The notes: generated by a model from the sequence alone, not told the origin. A stretch of 64,000 nucleotides of DNA from Halobacterium hubeiense (GCF_001488575.1 NZ_LN831302.1:1302001-1366000), one strand, 5' to 3'; positions 33,576 through 43,426 are shown, counted from the first letter of the stretch. A program made the numbers and translations.

Positions 33576-34039
33576 GATTCGTCTTCCCCGTGGGCGTCGA
33601 CGACCAACACCGGCAGCCGGGTTCGCCGGAGGACTTTCTCGGCGACGCTGCCGAGCACAACTCGGGAGAGCCCGGAGCGGCCGTGGCTCCCCATCACGAC
33701 GAGGTCGATGTCGTTGTCCTCGACGAACTTCCGGATGGCGCGCGCGGGCTCGCCGGCGGTGACGTGCTCCTCGACGGAGACGCCGTGTTCGGCGGCGACC
33801 TCGGCGACGTAGCCGGTGGCGTCGTCGGCTTCGGCTTTCACTTCGGGCATCTCGTCGAGTTTCCCGCGACGGATGCGTTCGACCTGTTCGGTGCCCAGCG
33901 CGAGGTTCGTCGCGTCGACGTCGAAGACGAACAACGCGTGGACGGTGGCGTCGTACTTCGCCGCGAGGTCGACCGCCTGGTCGACCGCCGCGCGCGACGT
34001 TTCGCTGCCGTCGGTCGGGACGAGGATGTTGTCGTACAT
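33572..34039 (-). CDS. Universal stress protein, UspA family
   Basis: A 155-residue protein with the ATP-binding signature GSHGRSGLSRVVLGSVAEKVL near 122-142 and DGSETS near 10-15. It likely binds ATP or senses energy state. Its ATG directly abuts the symporter stop, and UspA proteins are often encoded with transporters in archaea, where they may gate them. Confidence 0.9.
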   Translation of the reverse strand: MYDNILVPTDGSETSRAAVDQAVDLAAKYDATVHALFVFDVDATNLALGTEQVERIRRGKLDEMPEVKAEADDATGYVAEVAAEHGVSVEEHVTAGEPARAIRKFVEDNDIDLVVMGSHGRSGLSRVVLGSVAEKVLRRTRLPVLVVDAHGEDES

Positions 34040-35734
34040 TTAGTCGTCAGAGCTCACGACGTCTTCTGCGCTCTCCTGTTGGCTCATCGGCTCGGGGCTG
34101 TGACACTGCCGGACGAGCTTCTTCGTTTCGAGGTCGGGCTCGGCGGTCACCATCGAGACGACGATGGTCACCGCGAACACGACCGGGACCGCGACGAGCG
34201 CGGAGCCGATGGCGGGCAGCCACTGCGCGAGCGTCGCGGAGACGATGCCGTCCGCGCCCGCGGCGCCGCTGAGGAGGCCGTAGTTCGGCCCGACTTCGTT
34301 TATCATCGGCACGGTCCAGATGACGAGACCGGTGGTCATGCCGGCAAGTGCGCCCTGACGGTTCGTGTTCTCCCACCAGAGCCCGAGGAAGAACATCGGG
34401 AACAGCACGGCGCCGGCCAGCGAGAACGCGTACGACACGAGCGCCGCGATGGGCGCGGCGGGGTCGAGTGCGGCCAGCGTCGTGATGACGCCGAGCGCGA
34501 CGATGCTCAGACGGCCGACCAGCACCTGCTGGCGCTGGGTCGCGTCCTCGTTGATGAGGTTCTTGTAGATGTCGTGGGAGATGGCCGACGACCCGGTGAT
34601 GAACAGGCCGGCGGTGGTCGCGATGGCGGCCGCGATGCCGCCCGCGGCGACCAGCCCGACGAACCACGTCGGGAGGTTCGACAGCTGCGCGGCGAGCACG
34701 ACGATGACGTCGCCCGCCGCGGTCGTCATGCCGGGGTCGCCGTAGACGGGACCGATGTTGTTCGCGTAGAGGTCGGTGCCGAACGCCGCGAACGCGGGCG
34801 ACGCGAGGTACAGCAGGAGGATGAAGCCCAGCCCCCAGACCGTCGACCAGCGCGCGGTGCGCTCGCTCTCGACGGTGTAGAACCGCACGAGCACGTGTGG
34901 TAGGCCACACGTTCCCACGACGAGCGAGAACGCGGTGGCGATCCAGAGGTAGAAGCTTTCGTGGACGAACGGTTCGCTGAACTCGTTGCCGATCGCCGTG
35001 AACAGCGCGCCGTACTCGACCTGCGGGAAGATCGTCGAGTAGCCGTTCGCGAACCCGACGACGTACAGGCCCGCGAGGAACGCGACGATGAGGATGACGT
35101 ACTGGACGGCCATGTTCTTCGTCGCGCCGAGCATCCCCGACAGCGTCAGGTAGCCGACCGTGATGGTCATCATCAGCACGACCATCGACTGGTAGCCGGT
35201 GAGCCCGAGAATGCCGATGTCGCCGAAGATGTAGAGGCCGACAAGCCCCATACCGCGGGCCTGCCCGATGGCGTACACGAACGCGATGAGGAACGTCGTG
35301 AGCGCGGCGATGGCGCGGGCGGTGTCGGAGTTGAATCGGTCGCCGACGAAGTCCGGCGCCGTGTACTTCCCGAACCGCCGCATCTGGGCGGCCATGAAGA
35401 TTAGCAGCACGAAGTAGCCAGTCGACCAGCCGACGATGAACGCCAGCCCGTAGAACCCGGAGACGGCGATGGTCGCCGCCATGCCAAGGTACGACGCGGC
35501 GGACATCCAGTTCGCGCCGATTGCCATGCCGTTCTCGACGTTCCCGATGGAGCGGCCGGCGACCCACATGCCCTCGGTGTCGGCGACCTTGAACACGAAG
35601 CCGATGACGAGGAACAACAGCAGCATCGCCGTCACGAGCACGGCGGGCAGCGCCTTGAACGAGACGTTCAGCCCCTCCGGGAGGAGCCCGGACTGGGCGA
35701 CGGCGCTGTTCACGTACGGGAGCAGGGCGCTCAT
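34040..35734 (-). CDS. Sodium:solute symporter (acetate/monocarboxylate type, VC_2705-like)
   Basis: A 564-residue SSF-family carrier with about 13 hydrophobic segments. GANWMSAASYLGMAATI and the preceding AGRSIGNVENGMAIG match the ActP/VC_2705 subgroup; LFPMFFLGLWWENTNRQGALAG marks the C-terminal half. It overlaps its DUF4212-like partner by 4 bases and lies two genes downstream of acetyl-CoA synthetase, so acetate or a related short acid is the likely cargo. Confidence 0.88.
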   Translation of the reverse strand: MSALLPYVNSAVAQSGLLPEGLNVSFKALPAVLVTAMLLLFLVIGFVFKVADTEGMWVAGRSIGNVENGMAIGANWMSAASYLGMAATIAVSGFYGLAFIVGWSTGYFVLLIFMAAQMRRFGKYTAPDFVGDRFNSDTARAIAALTTFLIAFVYAIGQARGMGLVGLYIFGDIGILGLTGYQSMVVLMMTITVGYLTLSGMLGATKNMAVQYVILIVAFLAGLYVVGFANGYSTIFPQVEYGALFTAIGNEFSEPFVHESFYLWIATAFSLVVGTCGLPHVLVRFYTVESERTARWSTVWGLGFILLLYLASPAFAAFGTDLYANNIGPVYGDPGMTTAAGDVIVVLAAQLSNLPTWFVGLVAAGGIAAAIATTAGLFITGSSAISHDIYKNLINEDATQRQQVLVGRLSIVALGVITTLAALDPAAPIAALVSYAFSLAGAVLFPMFFLGLWWENTNRQGALAGMTTGLVIWTVPMINEVGPNYGLLSGAAGADGIVSATLAQWLPAIGSALVAVPVVFAVTIVVSMVTAEPDLETKKLVRQCHSPEPMSQQESAEDVVSSDD

Positions 35735-36138
35735 TCCGAGACCCCTCCGTCAGTCGCGTGGTCGATGCCGTACTTGTCGTCTAGGGCGTCGCGCTTTCGC
35801 GCGTACCAGAACGCCAGAATCAGCGCGCCGCCGGGCGCGCCGATGGAGACGAGGAAGTAGTGCAGCGGGAAGCCGATGACGGGCATCGTCGTCGTCATCA
35901 CGTCCGGGGCGACCGCGGTCAGCGTCACCGGACCGAAGACGACGACCGCCCAGATGGCGAACCCCGTCCAGATGATGCGGAGGTGGTCCCGCATGAACGG
36001 CGTGCTCGGCCGCAGCAGGTTCACCTCCGAGGTGAGGTAGTCGGTGCTGTCCCCGGCTTGGGCGGCGCCGGCGACGGCGCCGCCGTCAGGTTCGGCGGGC
36101 GGTTCGTCCGTCGAATCGTGGGTGTCGTTGTCTGTCAT
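35731..36138 (-). CDS. DUF4212-like small subunit of the symporter
   Basis: A 135-residue protein. After an acidic disordered head (residues 1-45), LRPSTPFMRDHLRIIWTGFAIW and a second helix (about 90-112) give two membrane segments. Proteins of this type are encoded directly upstream of VC_2705-like sodium:solute symporters and are thought to be their partner. The stop overlaps the symporter start. Confidence 0.8.
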   Translation of the reverse strand: MTDNDTHDSTDEPPAEPDGGAVAGAAQAGDSTDYLTSEVNLLRPSTPFMRDHLRIIWTGFAIWAVVVFGPVTLTAVAPDVMTTTMPVIGFPLHYFLVSIGAPGGALILAFWYARKRDALDDKYGIDHATDGGVSE

Positions 36139-36198
36139 AGTTAGTGGTCTGTGGTGTCGTTCCGTGGTGTGGCTGTGAAAAATCGTGGCGTGATGTGG

Positions 36199-38202
36199 CT
36201 AGTCGTTCGAGACCTTCGATTGGATGTCCTCGACGACCTCCGGGTTCCGCAGCGTGGAGGTGTTGCCGAGGGTCTCGCCGTTGGCGATGTCTTCGAGGAG
36301 GCGGCGCATGATCTTCCCCGAGCGCGTCTTCGGGAGCTCGGTCGTGAACACGACTTCCTCCGGGCGCGCGATGGGGCCGATGGCGTCCTCGACACCGGCA
36401 ATGATGCGCTCGCGGAGGTCCTCGTCTCCGTCGTAGCCGTCCTCGGTGATGACGTACGCGTAGACAGCTTCGCCTTTCAGCTCGTGGTCGCCGCCGACGA
36501 CGGCGGCTTCCGCGACGCCCTCGACGCCGACGATTGCGGACTCGATCTCCATCGTACCGAGGCGGTGGCCGGAGACGTTGATGACGTCGTCCACGCGCCC
36601 GAGCACGGTGATGTAACCGTCCTCGTCCACGGTCGCGCCGTCCTCGGGGAAGTACACCCAGTCGTCGGCGTCGCTACTGTCGGTGTCCGAGTACTCCGTC
36701 CAGTACTCGTCGATGAAGCGCTCGTCGTTGTCGTACAGCGTCCGCAGCATCCCCGGCCACGGGTTGTTGACCGTGAGGTAGCCGGCTTCGCCGGCGCCGA
36801 CCTGCTCGCCCGTGGTATCGACGATGTTCGCGTCGATGCCCGGGAGCGGCGGACCCGCGGAGCCCGGCTTCATGTCGTTGACCGCGGGCAGCGTGGTGAC
36901 CATCATGCCGCCGGTCTCGGTCTGCCACCACGTGTCCACCACCGGGCAGTCCTCGTCACCGATGTGCGTGTAGTACCACTTCCACGCGCGCGGATTGATG
37001 GGTTCACCGACCGTCCCCAGCAGCCGCAGGCTGGAGAGGTCGTGCTGGTCGGGGTACTCCTTGCCCCACTTCATGAACGCGCGAATCGCGGTCGGCGCGG
37101 TGTAGAGCTGGTTGACGTCGTATTCCTCGACGATTTCCCAGAGGCGGTCCTTGTCCGGGTAGTCCGGCGTGCCCTCGTACATCACCGACGTGGTGCCGAG
37201 CGCGAGCGGTCCGTACACGATGTACGAGTGGCCGGTAATCCAGCCGATGTCCGCCGAGCACCAGTACGTGTCCTCGGGCTTGACGTCGAGGACCGCGTGG
37301 CTCGTCCACGCCGCGTACGACAGGTAGCCCCCCGTCGTGTGCTTGACGCCCTTCGGCTGGCCCGTGGTCCCCGACGTGTACATGAGGAACAGCATGTCCT
37401 CGGCGTCCCGGGGAACGGGCTCGACTTCCGCGCCCTCGAACTCCGCGACGAGGTCGTCGTAGTCGGTCTGGTTGGCCGCGAGGTCGTGGCCGAAGCCGTC
37501 GTCGCCGAGGCGGTCCACGACGACCACGTCGCTGACCTCGTGCTCGACGCCCTCCAGACCCTCGTTGGTCTTCTCGAGGTGGTCGAGGGGGTCGCCGCGG
37601 CGGTAGTAGCCGTCGCAGGTGACCAGGTACTCCGAGTCCGCGGAGTTCATCCGCGTGGCGAGGGCGTCCGCGGAGAAGCCCGCGAACACGACGGAGTGCG
37701 GTGCGCCGATGCGGGCGCACGCCAGCATCGCAATCGGCAGCTCCGGAATCATCGGCATGTAGAGGGTGACGATGTCGTCCTCCTCGACGCCGCGGTCCCG
37801 GAGCGCGGCCGCGAACTCCTCGACCTCGCGCTGGAGCTCCGAGTACGTGTACGTGCGCGTCTCGTCGGTCGGCTCGCCTACCCACTCGAGGGCTTCCTCG
37901 TCGCCGCGGCCGTCCTCTACGTGGCGGTCGATGCAGTTGTAGCTCGCGTTCAGCTCGCCGCCCGTGAACCACTCGTAGAACGGTGGGTTCGAGTCGTCGA
38001 GTACGGTGTCGTACTCCTCGTCCCACGAGAGGTGGTCGGCGGCGCGCTCCCAACACTCCGGCCAGTTCTGCTCGAACTCGTCGTAGATGTCGGGGTCCGA
38101 GACGTTCGCCTGCTCGACGAACGACTCCGGCGGCTCGAAGACCTCCCCCTCCGGGAGGCGGGCTTCGAGTTCCGGGTCAGCGTCTTGGTCTGGCATATCC
38201 AT
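36199..38202 (-). CDS. acs: AMP-forming acetyl-CoA synthetase (acetate-CoA ligase) 1
   Basis: About 667 residues, the usual Acs length. The P-loop is YTSGTTGQPKGVKHTTGG, the TWWQTETGGMMV motif near 440 binds acetyl-adenylate, and LPKTRSGKIMRRLL near the C-terminus carries the acetylatable lysine. It activates acetate for entry to the glyoxylate or methylaspartate route. ATG at 38202 or 38196 are both possible. The symporter pair lies 60 bases downstream on the same strand, forming an acetate-use unit. It is closely similar to the second copy at 40337-42325. Confidence 0.92.
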   Translation of the reverse strand: MDMPDQDADPELEARLPEGEVFEPPESFVEQANVSDPDIYDEFEQNWPECWERAADHLSWDEEYDTVLDDSNPPFYEWFTGGELNASYNCIDRHVEDGRGDEEALEWVGEPTDETRTYTYSELQREVEEFAAALRDRGVEEDDIVTLYMPMIPELPIAMLACARIGAPHSVVFAGFSADALATRMNSADSEYLVTCDGYYRRGDPLDHLEKTNEGLEGVEHEVSDVVVVDRLGDDGFGHDLAANQTDYDDLVAEFEGAEVEPVPRDAEDMLFLMYTSGTTGQPKGVKHTTGGYLSYAAWTSHAVLDVKPEDTYWCSADIGWITGHSYIVYGPLALGTTSVMYEGTPDYPDKDRLWEIVEEYDVNQLYTAPTAIRAFMKWGKEYPDQHDLSSLRLLGTVGEPINPRAWKWYYTHIGDEDCPVVDTWWQTETGGMMVTTLPAVNDMKPGSAGPPLPGIDANIVDTTGEQVGAGEAGYLTVNNPWPGMLRTLYDNDERFIDEYWTEYSDTDSSDADDWVYFPEDGATVDEDGYITVLGRVDDVINVSGHRLGTMEIESAIVGVEGVAEAAVVGGDHELKGEAVYAYVITEDGYDGDEDLRERIIAGVEDAIGPIARPEEVVFTTELPKTRSGKIMRRLLEDIANGETLGNTSTLRNPEVVEDIQSKVSND

Positions 38203-38407
38203 CACAATCGTTCACGACATCCGTGTTAAGTACCCCCGCTAATTATGCCAACACCCGCCGCGAGAGAAAGCAACGACTCAACCCGGCGCTGGGGCCGTAA
38301 TACCGGAGAATAGCCGTCTCCGCGTCGGAATGGGGAGGCCACAAAGCACTCAACCGCCAGCGGCGCCGCGACGCGACACTAAACAGTTAGCGACGCGGCG
38401 ACCCGGG

Positions 38408-40207
38408 TCAGTCGTCGGGCCACTCGACGCCGCCCCGGCCCACGTCGTCCTCTGCGAAGAACGCCGTGAGGAGCTTCTGCTGGGCGCGCCGCAAGTGGTT
38501 GTGCAGCGTCGGGGACGTGATGCCGATTGCGTCCGCCAGTTCCTCGGCGGTGCTGCCGCGGGGCCACTCGAAGTAGCCGGCGTGGTAGGCCGCGCGTAAC
38601 ACGGACGCCTGCTTGTCGGTCAGCGACTCGTGGAGGGACGCGCGGAACGCCGCGGCGGTCTCGTCGGGGCGGTCGCGCTCGCGCTTCGAGACCAGTTCCG
38701 TGTCCGGGAACGCGTCGGTGACGGCCGCGACCAGCGAGCGCACGTCCGTGTCCGTGGTGACGTCGACGACGACGCGCTGCTCGGCGGGCGTCGCCGTCAA
38801 CTCGCGGACGGACGCGCCGCGGTCGGTCAGCGTCTTCGCGACGTCCGCGCCCGAGACCGCGAGTTCGAGCAGCGACTCATCGCCGTAGTCCCGGACGAGG
38901 CGGCCGTCCGCGACCGCGGGGTGGTCGGCCGCCCACGACAGCACCGCCTCCGCGGACGCGCCCGACAGCCGCACGAAGTACAGGAGCGTCCCCGCTTCGC
39001 CGGGGACGACGCCGTCCAGCTCGAACGTGCAGCCGTGTTCGGCGGCCGCCGCGGCGAAAAACGACGCCTCGCCGGTCGTCTCGAACGCCAGCTCCAGCAC
39101 CGCGTCCGCCAGCAGGAGCTGGCGCTGCTGGACGACCGTGACGGTGCGGCCGACGCGCCGCCCGAGGTCCGCCAGCAGCGCGCGCTCGCGCTCGGAAATC
39201 TCGCCGTCGACGCCGACGACGAGCACGCCGTACCGCGTCTCGCGGTCGTCGACGGGCACCACCGCGGCCGCGCTGAACCCGGCCGCGTCGGCGGCCCCGC
39301 GCCAGTCCGCGAACGCCGCGTCGCCGCGAACGTCGTTCGTGACCCGCACCTCGCCGGACGCGAGCGCGTCGGCGACCGCGCCCCCGTCGCTGGAGACGTC
39401 CAGCGTCGCGTCGTCCGCGCTGGCGTGCGTCTCGTCGCGCAGCGTGCCGCCGCTGTACCGGGCGACCCACGCGAACGCGTAGGCGTCGCCCGCGACGAGC
39501 GCCTCGCAGGCGCGTCGTTCGAGTCCGTCCCGCGTGGACGCCTCGGCGAGCGCGTCGCCGACGGCGCGCACGCGGTCGAACGCGGCGTCGAACCGCGCGT
39601 CCACGGCCGCCGCGCCGTCGCCCGGCTGGTGGGCGGGTGCGAGGTCGGTGTCGGCGAACGCCGCAGCGACGTCGCCGCGGTCGGCGTCGTCCACGAACGG
39701 GTCGAGGCTGGCGAGGCGCTCCCAGCCGCCCGCCGCCGCGACCGCACGCGGGTCCACGCCCTCGTCGAGTCGCTGTCGGGCGAAGAACTGGCGGAGCGTC
39801 CGCGTGGAGACCTCGCGGAGCGCGTCGTCGCCGGTGCGGTCGGCGGCGCGGTCGCCGACGTCCGCGACGAGCATCTGGACGCGCCGCGGCGACACCGGGA
39901 CCACGCGCTCGTCGTCCCCGACGCCGACCGTGCGGGCGTACTGCCGGAGGTCGTGTTCGACGTCCGCGGGCAGGTAGGCGTCGCGAGCGGCCTCGCCGTC
40001 CTCGCCGCGCACGCGGAGGAAGTAGTGGGTGGCGTCGCCGTCGTCGTGCGTCGTGACGTCCGCGGGCCGGACGCGCGCGATTTCCGCGGGCCGCAGGCCG
40101 GCTTCGCCCGCGAGGCGGACGACCAGCTCCTCGCGGTGGGTCTCCGTGGCTCGGCGGAGCCGCTCGTAGGACGCCTCGGACAGCGCGGCCGCGACACCCT
40201 CGCTCAT
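38408..40207 (-). CDS. Bat-type HTH regulator with degenerate tyrosine-recombinase and GAF domains
   Basis: A 599-residue four-part regulator. Residues 1-175 resemble the catalytic domain of tyrosine recombinases (GLRPAEIARVRPADV, then TLRQFFARQRLDEGVDPRAVAAAGGW). The HxLR histidine is threonine and the nucleophile tyrosine appears to be phenylalanine (SLDPFVDD). Residues about 205-350 form a GAF sensor, about 355-530 the bacterio-opsin-activator domain and about 535-590 the HTH_10 (LTDKQASVLRAAYHAGYFEWPR, then AIGITSPTLHNHLRRAQQK). It sits between two acs genes and probably controls acetate metabolism. Confidence 0.82.
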   Translation of the reverse strand: MSEGVAAALSEASYERLRRATETHREELVVRLAGEAGLRPAEIARVRPADVTTHDDGDATHYFLRVRGEDGEAARDAYLPADVEHDLRQYARTVGVGDDERVVPVSPRRVQMLVADVGDRAADRTGDDALREVSTRTLRQFFARQRLDEGVDPRAVAAAGGWERLASLDPFVDDADRGDVAAAFADTDLAPAHQPGDGAAAVDARFDAAFDRVRAVGDALAEASTRDGLERRACEALVAGDAYAFAWVARYSGGTLRDETHASADDATLDVSSDGGAVADALASGEVRVTNDVRGDAAFADWRGAADAAGFSAAAVVPVDDRETRYGVLVVGVDGEISERERALLADLGRRVGRTVTVVQQRQLLLADAVLELAFETTGEASFFAAAAAEHGCTFELDGVVPGEAGTLLYFVRLSGASAEAVLSWAADHPAVADGRLVRDYGDESLLELAVSGADVAKTLTDRGASVRELTATPAEQRVVVDVTTDTDVRSLVAAVTDAFPDTELVSKRERDRPDETAAAFRASLHESLTDKQASVLRAAYHAGYFEWPRGSTAEELADAIGITSPTLHNHLRRAQQKLLTAFFAEDDVGRGGVEWPDD

Positions 40208-40336
40208 GTTTCGTGAATCATCTCACACGCGAACAATGAATCTTTCGAGGGAGTGGTCGAAAAGTAGCGATAGGTGGCTATCAAAGGAATTGTCGGGGAA
40301 TCGGTTTCGCTCTTCTACTGGGCCGCGAAACAGTAG

Positions 40337-42325
40337 TCAGTCGCGCTCGCCGAGCGCGGATTCGAGTTCGCCGACGACCTCGGGGTTGCGGAGCGCGCTG
40401 GTGTCCCCGAGGTCGTCGTCGTTGGCGATGTCTTCGAGGAGCCGCCGCATCACCTTCCCGGAGCGCGTCTTCGGGAGTTCGGGCGTGAACACGACCACGT
40501 CGGGGACCGCGATGGGGCCGATGGCGGCGTCGACCGCGTCGGTGACGCGCCCGCGGAGCGCGGCCTCGTCGCTGTCCTCAGCGGCGCTGACGTACGCGTA
40601 GACGGCTTGTCCCTTGAGGTCGTGGGGGCCGCTGACGACCGCGGCCTCGGCGACGCCCTCGACGTCGGCGATGGCGGACTCGATTTCCATCGTGCCGAAG
40701 CGGTGCCCGGAGACGTTGATGACGTCGTCCACGCGCCCCAGCAGCGTGACGTAGCCGTCCTCGTCGACGGTCGCGCCGTCCTCCGTGAAGTACGCCCACT
40801 CGTAGTCGGAGAGGTCCGGAAAGACGGGCGCGTGGTCGGCGAACCAGCCGTCGTCCTCGACCATCGACAGCGGCATCCCCGGCCACGGGCTCGTGACGAC
40901 GAGGTAGCCGGTCTCACCCGGTTCGACGGGCTCGCCGTCGCCGTCCACGACCTTCGCGTCGATGCCGGGCAGTGGGAGGCCCGCGGAGCCCGGCTTCATC
41001 TCGTCGACCCCTGGGAGCGTGGTGACCATCATGCCGCCGGTCTCGGTCTGCCACCACGTGTCCACCACCGGGCACTCGCCGTTCCCGATGTGCTCGTGGT
41101 ACCACTTCCACGCGCGCGGATTGATTGGCTCGCCGACCGTCCCCAGCAAGCGGAGGCTGGAGAGGTCGTGGCTCGCGGGGTGTTGTTCGCCCCACTTCAT
41201 GAACGCGCGAATCGCGGTCGGCGCGGTGTAGAAGACGTCGACGGCGTTGCGCTCGATGAGCTCCCAGACGCGGTCCTTCTCGGGGTGGTCGGGCGTCCCC
41301 TCGTAGAGCATCGTCGTCGAACCGAGCGCGAGCGGCCCGTAGACGGTGTAGGAGTGGCCGGTAATCCAGCCGATGTCCGCCGAGCACCAGTGGGTGTCCT
41401 CGGGCCGAATGTCCAGCACGGCGCGGCTCGTCCACGCCGCGTGCGCGAGGTAGCCCCCGGTCGTGTGGCGGACGCCGGTGGGTTCGCCCGTGGTGCCGGA
41501 CGTGTAGATGAGGAACAGCTGGTCGGTCGCGTCCCGCGGCACGGGCTCGACGGTCTCGCCGCGGTGGGCGGTGACGAGGTCGTCGTAGTCGTACTCGTCG
41601 GCGGCCAGCGGCGCGTCGTCGGCCGCGTCGGACGACTCGCCCCCGTCGCGGACGCCGAGGCGGTCCACGACGACGGTCGCCTCGATGCCGTCGTCGAGTG
41701 CGATGGCGGCGTTGTCGGCCTTGTTCTTCTGGTGGACGGGCGCGCCGCGGCGGTAGTAGCCGTCGCAGGTGACCAGATATTCGGAGTCGGCGTCGTCCAT
41801 GCGCATCGCGAGCGCGTCCGCGGAGAACCCCGCGAACACGACGGAGTGCGGTGCGCCGATGCGGGCGCACGCCAGCATCGCGATGGGGAGTTCGGGGACG
41901 ACGGGCATGTAGAGGGTGACGACGTCCTCCTCCTCGACGCCCAACTCCCGGAGCGCCGCGGCGAACTCGTTGACCTCCCGGTAGAGGTCCAGATACGAGT
42001 ACGACCGGGACTCGCCGAGCCGCCCCTCCCACGTCAACGCCACCTGGTTCTTGCGCTCGTCGAGGTGGCGGTCCACGCAGTTGTAGCTCGCGTTCAGCTC
42101 GCCGCCGTCGAACCACCGGAACGGCGGGCCGTCCCCGCCCAACACGGCGTCGTAGTCGTCGCTCCAGTCGAGGAGGTCGGCGGCACGCGACCAGCAGTCG
42201 GGCCACTCCCGCGCGGACTGCTCGCGGAGGTCGGGGTCGGTGACGTTCGCCTGCTCGGCGAACGACGCCGGCGGCTCGATGGCGTCACCGGTGACCGCGT
42301 GGTGCCACGACTCGTCGCCCGGCAT
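40337..42325 (-). CDS. acs: AMP-forming acetyl-CoA synthetase 2 (variant P-loop)
   Basis: A 662-residue paralogue of the enzyme at 36199-38202 with the same TWWQTETGGMMV and LPKTRSGKVMRRLL motifs. The ATP loop reads YTSGTTGEPTGVRHTTGG, so the invariant lysine of PKG is threonine. That could lower or change activity. The ATG at 42323-42325 gives MPGDESWHHAV. The gene follows a long open stretch upstream on the same strand that is antisense to the next regulator and is not coding. Acetate or propionate is the likely substrate. Confidence 0.87.
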   Translation of the reverse strand: MPGDESWHHAVTGDAIEPPASFAEQANVTDPDLREQSAREWPDCWSRAADLLDWSDDYDAVLGGDGPPFRWFDGGELNASYNCVDRHLDERKNQVALTWEGRLGESRSYSYLDLYREVNEFAAALRELGVEEEDVVTLYMPVVPELPIAMLACARIGAPHSVVFAGFSADALAMRMDDADSEYLVTCDGYYRRGAPVHQKNKADNAAIALDDGIEATVVVDRLGVRDGGESSDAADDAPLAADEYDYDDLVTAHRGETVEPVPRDATDQLFLIYTSGTTGEPTGVRHTTGGYLAHAAWTSRAVLDIRPEDTHWCSADIGWITGHSYTVYGPLALGSTTMLYEGTPDHPEKDRVWELIERNAVDVFYTAPTAIRAFMKWGEQHPASHDLSSLRLLGTVGEPINPRAWKWYHEHIGNGECPVVDTWWQTETGGMMVTTLPGVDEMKPGSAGLPLPGIDAKVVDGDGEPVEPGETGYLVVTSPWPGMPLSMVEDDGWFADHAPVFPDLSDYEWAYFTEDGATVDEDGYVTLLGRVDDVINVSGHRFGTMEIESAIADVEGVAEAAVVSGPHDLKGQAVYAYVSAAEDSDEAALRGRVTDAVDAAIGPIAVPDVVVFTPELPKTRSGKVMRRLLEDIANDDDLGDTSALRNPEVVGELESALGERD

Positions 42326-42424
42326 CGGTTGGAACCTACGGCCTAGCGCGAATAAACGTTCGCCCTGCAGCAAGCCCGCGGGAGCGGCCTGTACACTTAC
42401 CACGCCGGCGGCCGCAGGGCGCGT

Positions 42425-43102
42425 ATGAGCGTCGTCGCAGAAGTCACGGTGCCGGCTCGCTCCGTCGCGATGGCGGAGACCCTCGCCGCCGCCCCCGAGA
42501 CAGTCGTGGAGATCGAGCGCGTCGTCGCGCACCCGGACGGCCGACTCACGCCGTACTTCTGGGTGCACGGCGACCTCGACGCCTTCGAGGCGGCGCTCGG
42601 CGACGACCCGACCGTCGACGAGGCGACGCGGCTGGACACCCACGAGTCGGAGGCGCTGTACCGCGCCGAGTGGCCGGTCGGCGTCGAGTCGGTGGCGAAC
42701 GCGGTCGTCGAGACGGGCGGCACGCTCGTCTCCGCGACCGGCCAGCGGGGCAACTGGGAGCTCCGCATCCGGTTCGAGGACCCCGGCCAGCTCCCGTCGT
42801 TCTCGACGTACTGTGAGCGCCACGACGTCGATTACGGCGTCCAGCGCGTCTATCGGTCGGAGGAGGCGGGCGCGCCCGACCGCTTCGGCGTCACCGAGAA
42901 GCAACGCGAGGCGCTTGTCGCTGCCCGCGACGCGGGGTTCTACGAGGTCCCGCCGGCGGCGACGATGGCGGAGGTCGCCGACGACCTCGGCATCAGCCAG
43001 CAGGCGCTCTCGAAGCGCCTGCGCCGCGGCCACGGCAACCTCGTCGGCGACGTCTTCGACGCGCCGGAACCGACCGAGGGCGAACCGACGACGAACTCGT
43101 GA
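42425..43102 (+). CDS. Bat-type (HTH_10) transcription regulator
   Basis: A 225-residue protein. Residues about 1-150 are the bacterio-opsin-activator sensing fold (MSVVAEVTVPARSVAMAETL) and about 157-210 the HTH_10 (FGVTEKQREALVAARDAGFYEVPP, then ADDLGISQQALSKRLRRGH). It is divergent from acs2 with 99 bases between, the usual place for a regulator of its neighbour. Confidence 0.87.
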   Translation: MSVVAEVTVPARSVAMAETLAAAPETVVEIERVVAHPDGRLTPYFWVHGDLDAFEAALGDDPTVDEATRLDTHESEALYRAEWPVGVESVANAVVETGGTLVSATGQRGNWELRIRFEDPGQLPSFSTYCERHDVDYGVQRVYRSEEAGAPDRFGVTEKQREALVAARDAGFYEVPPAATMAEVADDLGISQQALSKRLRRGHGNLVGDVFDAPEPTEGEPTTNS

Positions 43103-43206
43103 CCGCGCCAAATCAGGGACGCGCGACGGCCGACGGTACTTGAGTGGGTTGTATATACTAGGCGAGCTCTCATCGGTGGGAGCCGACTGCGTTCGGGTAC
43201 GCGACG

Positions 43207-43374
43207 ATGGACGACGACAGCGACACCGGCGGGTCACCCGACGTCATCGTAGGTTGTACGGACTGCAACAGCACGTACCCCGCACAGCGGGCCGGCGACG
43301 GCTTCCGCCCCATCGGCACGGACGGCACCTGCGACTGCGGGAACGACGAGTTCGAGACTATCGACGCGGACTGA
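43207..43374 (+). CDS. Zinc-binding microprotein, 55 residues
   Basis: A short gene reading MDDDSDTGGSPDVIVGCTDCNST and ending at TGA 43372-43374. CTDC and a later CDC pair form a four-cysteine zinc site. A TATATAC element at about 43151-43157 precedes it and a 16-bp palindrome plus T-run follows, so it has its own transcription unit. The acidic composition is typical of real haloarchaeal microproteins. Function unknown. Confidence 0.7.
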   Translation: MDDDSDTGGSPDVIVGCTDCNSTYPAQRAGDGFRPIGTDGTCDCGNDEFETIDAD

Positions 43375-43377
43375 ACG

Positions 43378-43403
43378 GCTCCCAGCTGGGAGCGCTCTTT
43401 TAG
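43378..43403 (+). terminator. Palindromic hairpin plus T-tract
   Basis: GCTCCCAGCTGGGAGC (43378-43393) is a perfect 16-bp palindrome 3 bases after the microprotein stop, followed by GCTCTTTTAG. It fits a terminator for that gene and lies just before the convergent aminotransferase. Confidence 0.5.
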
Positions 43404-43426
43404 CGGCTCCCGAGAAACAGCTCAGC

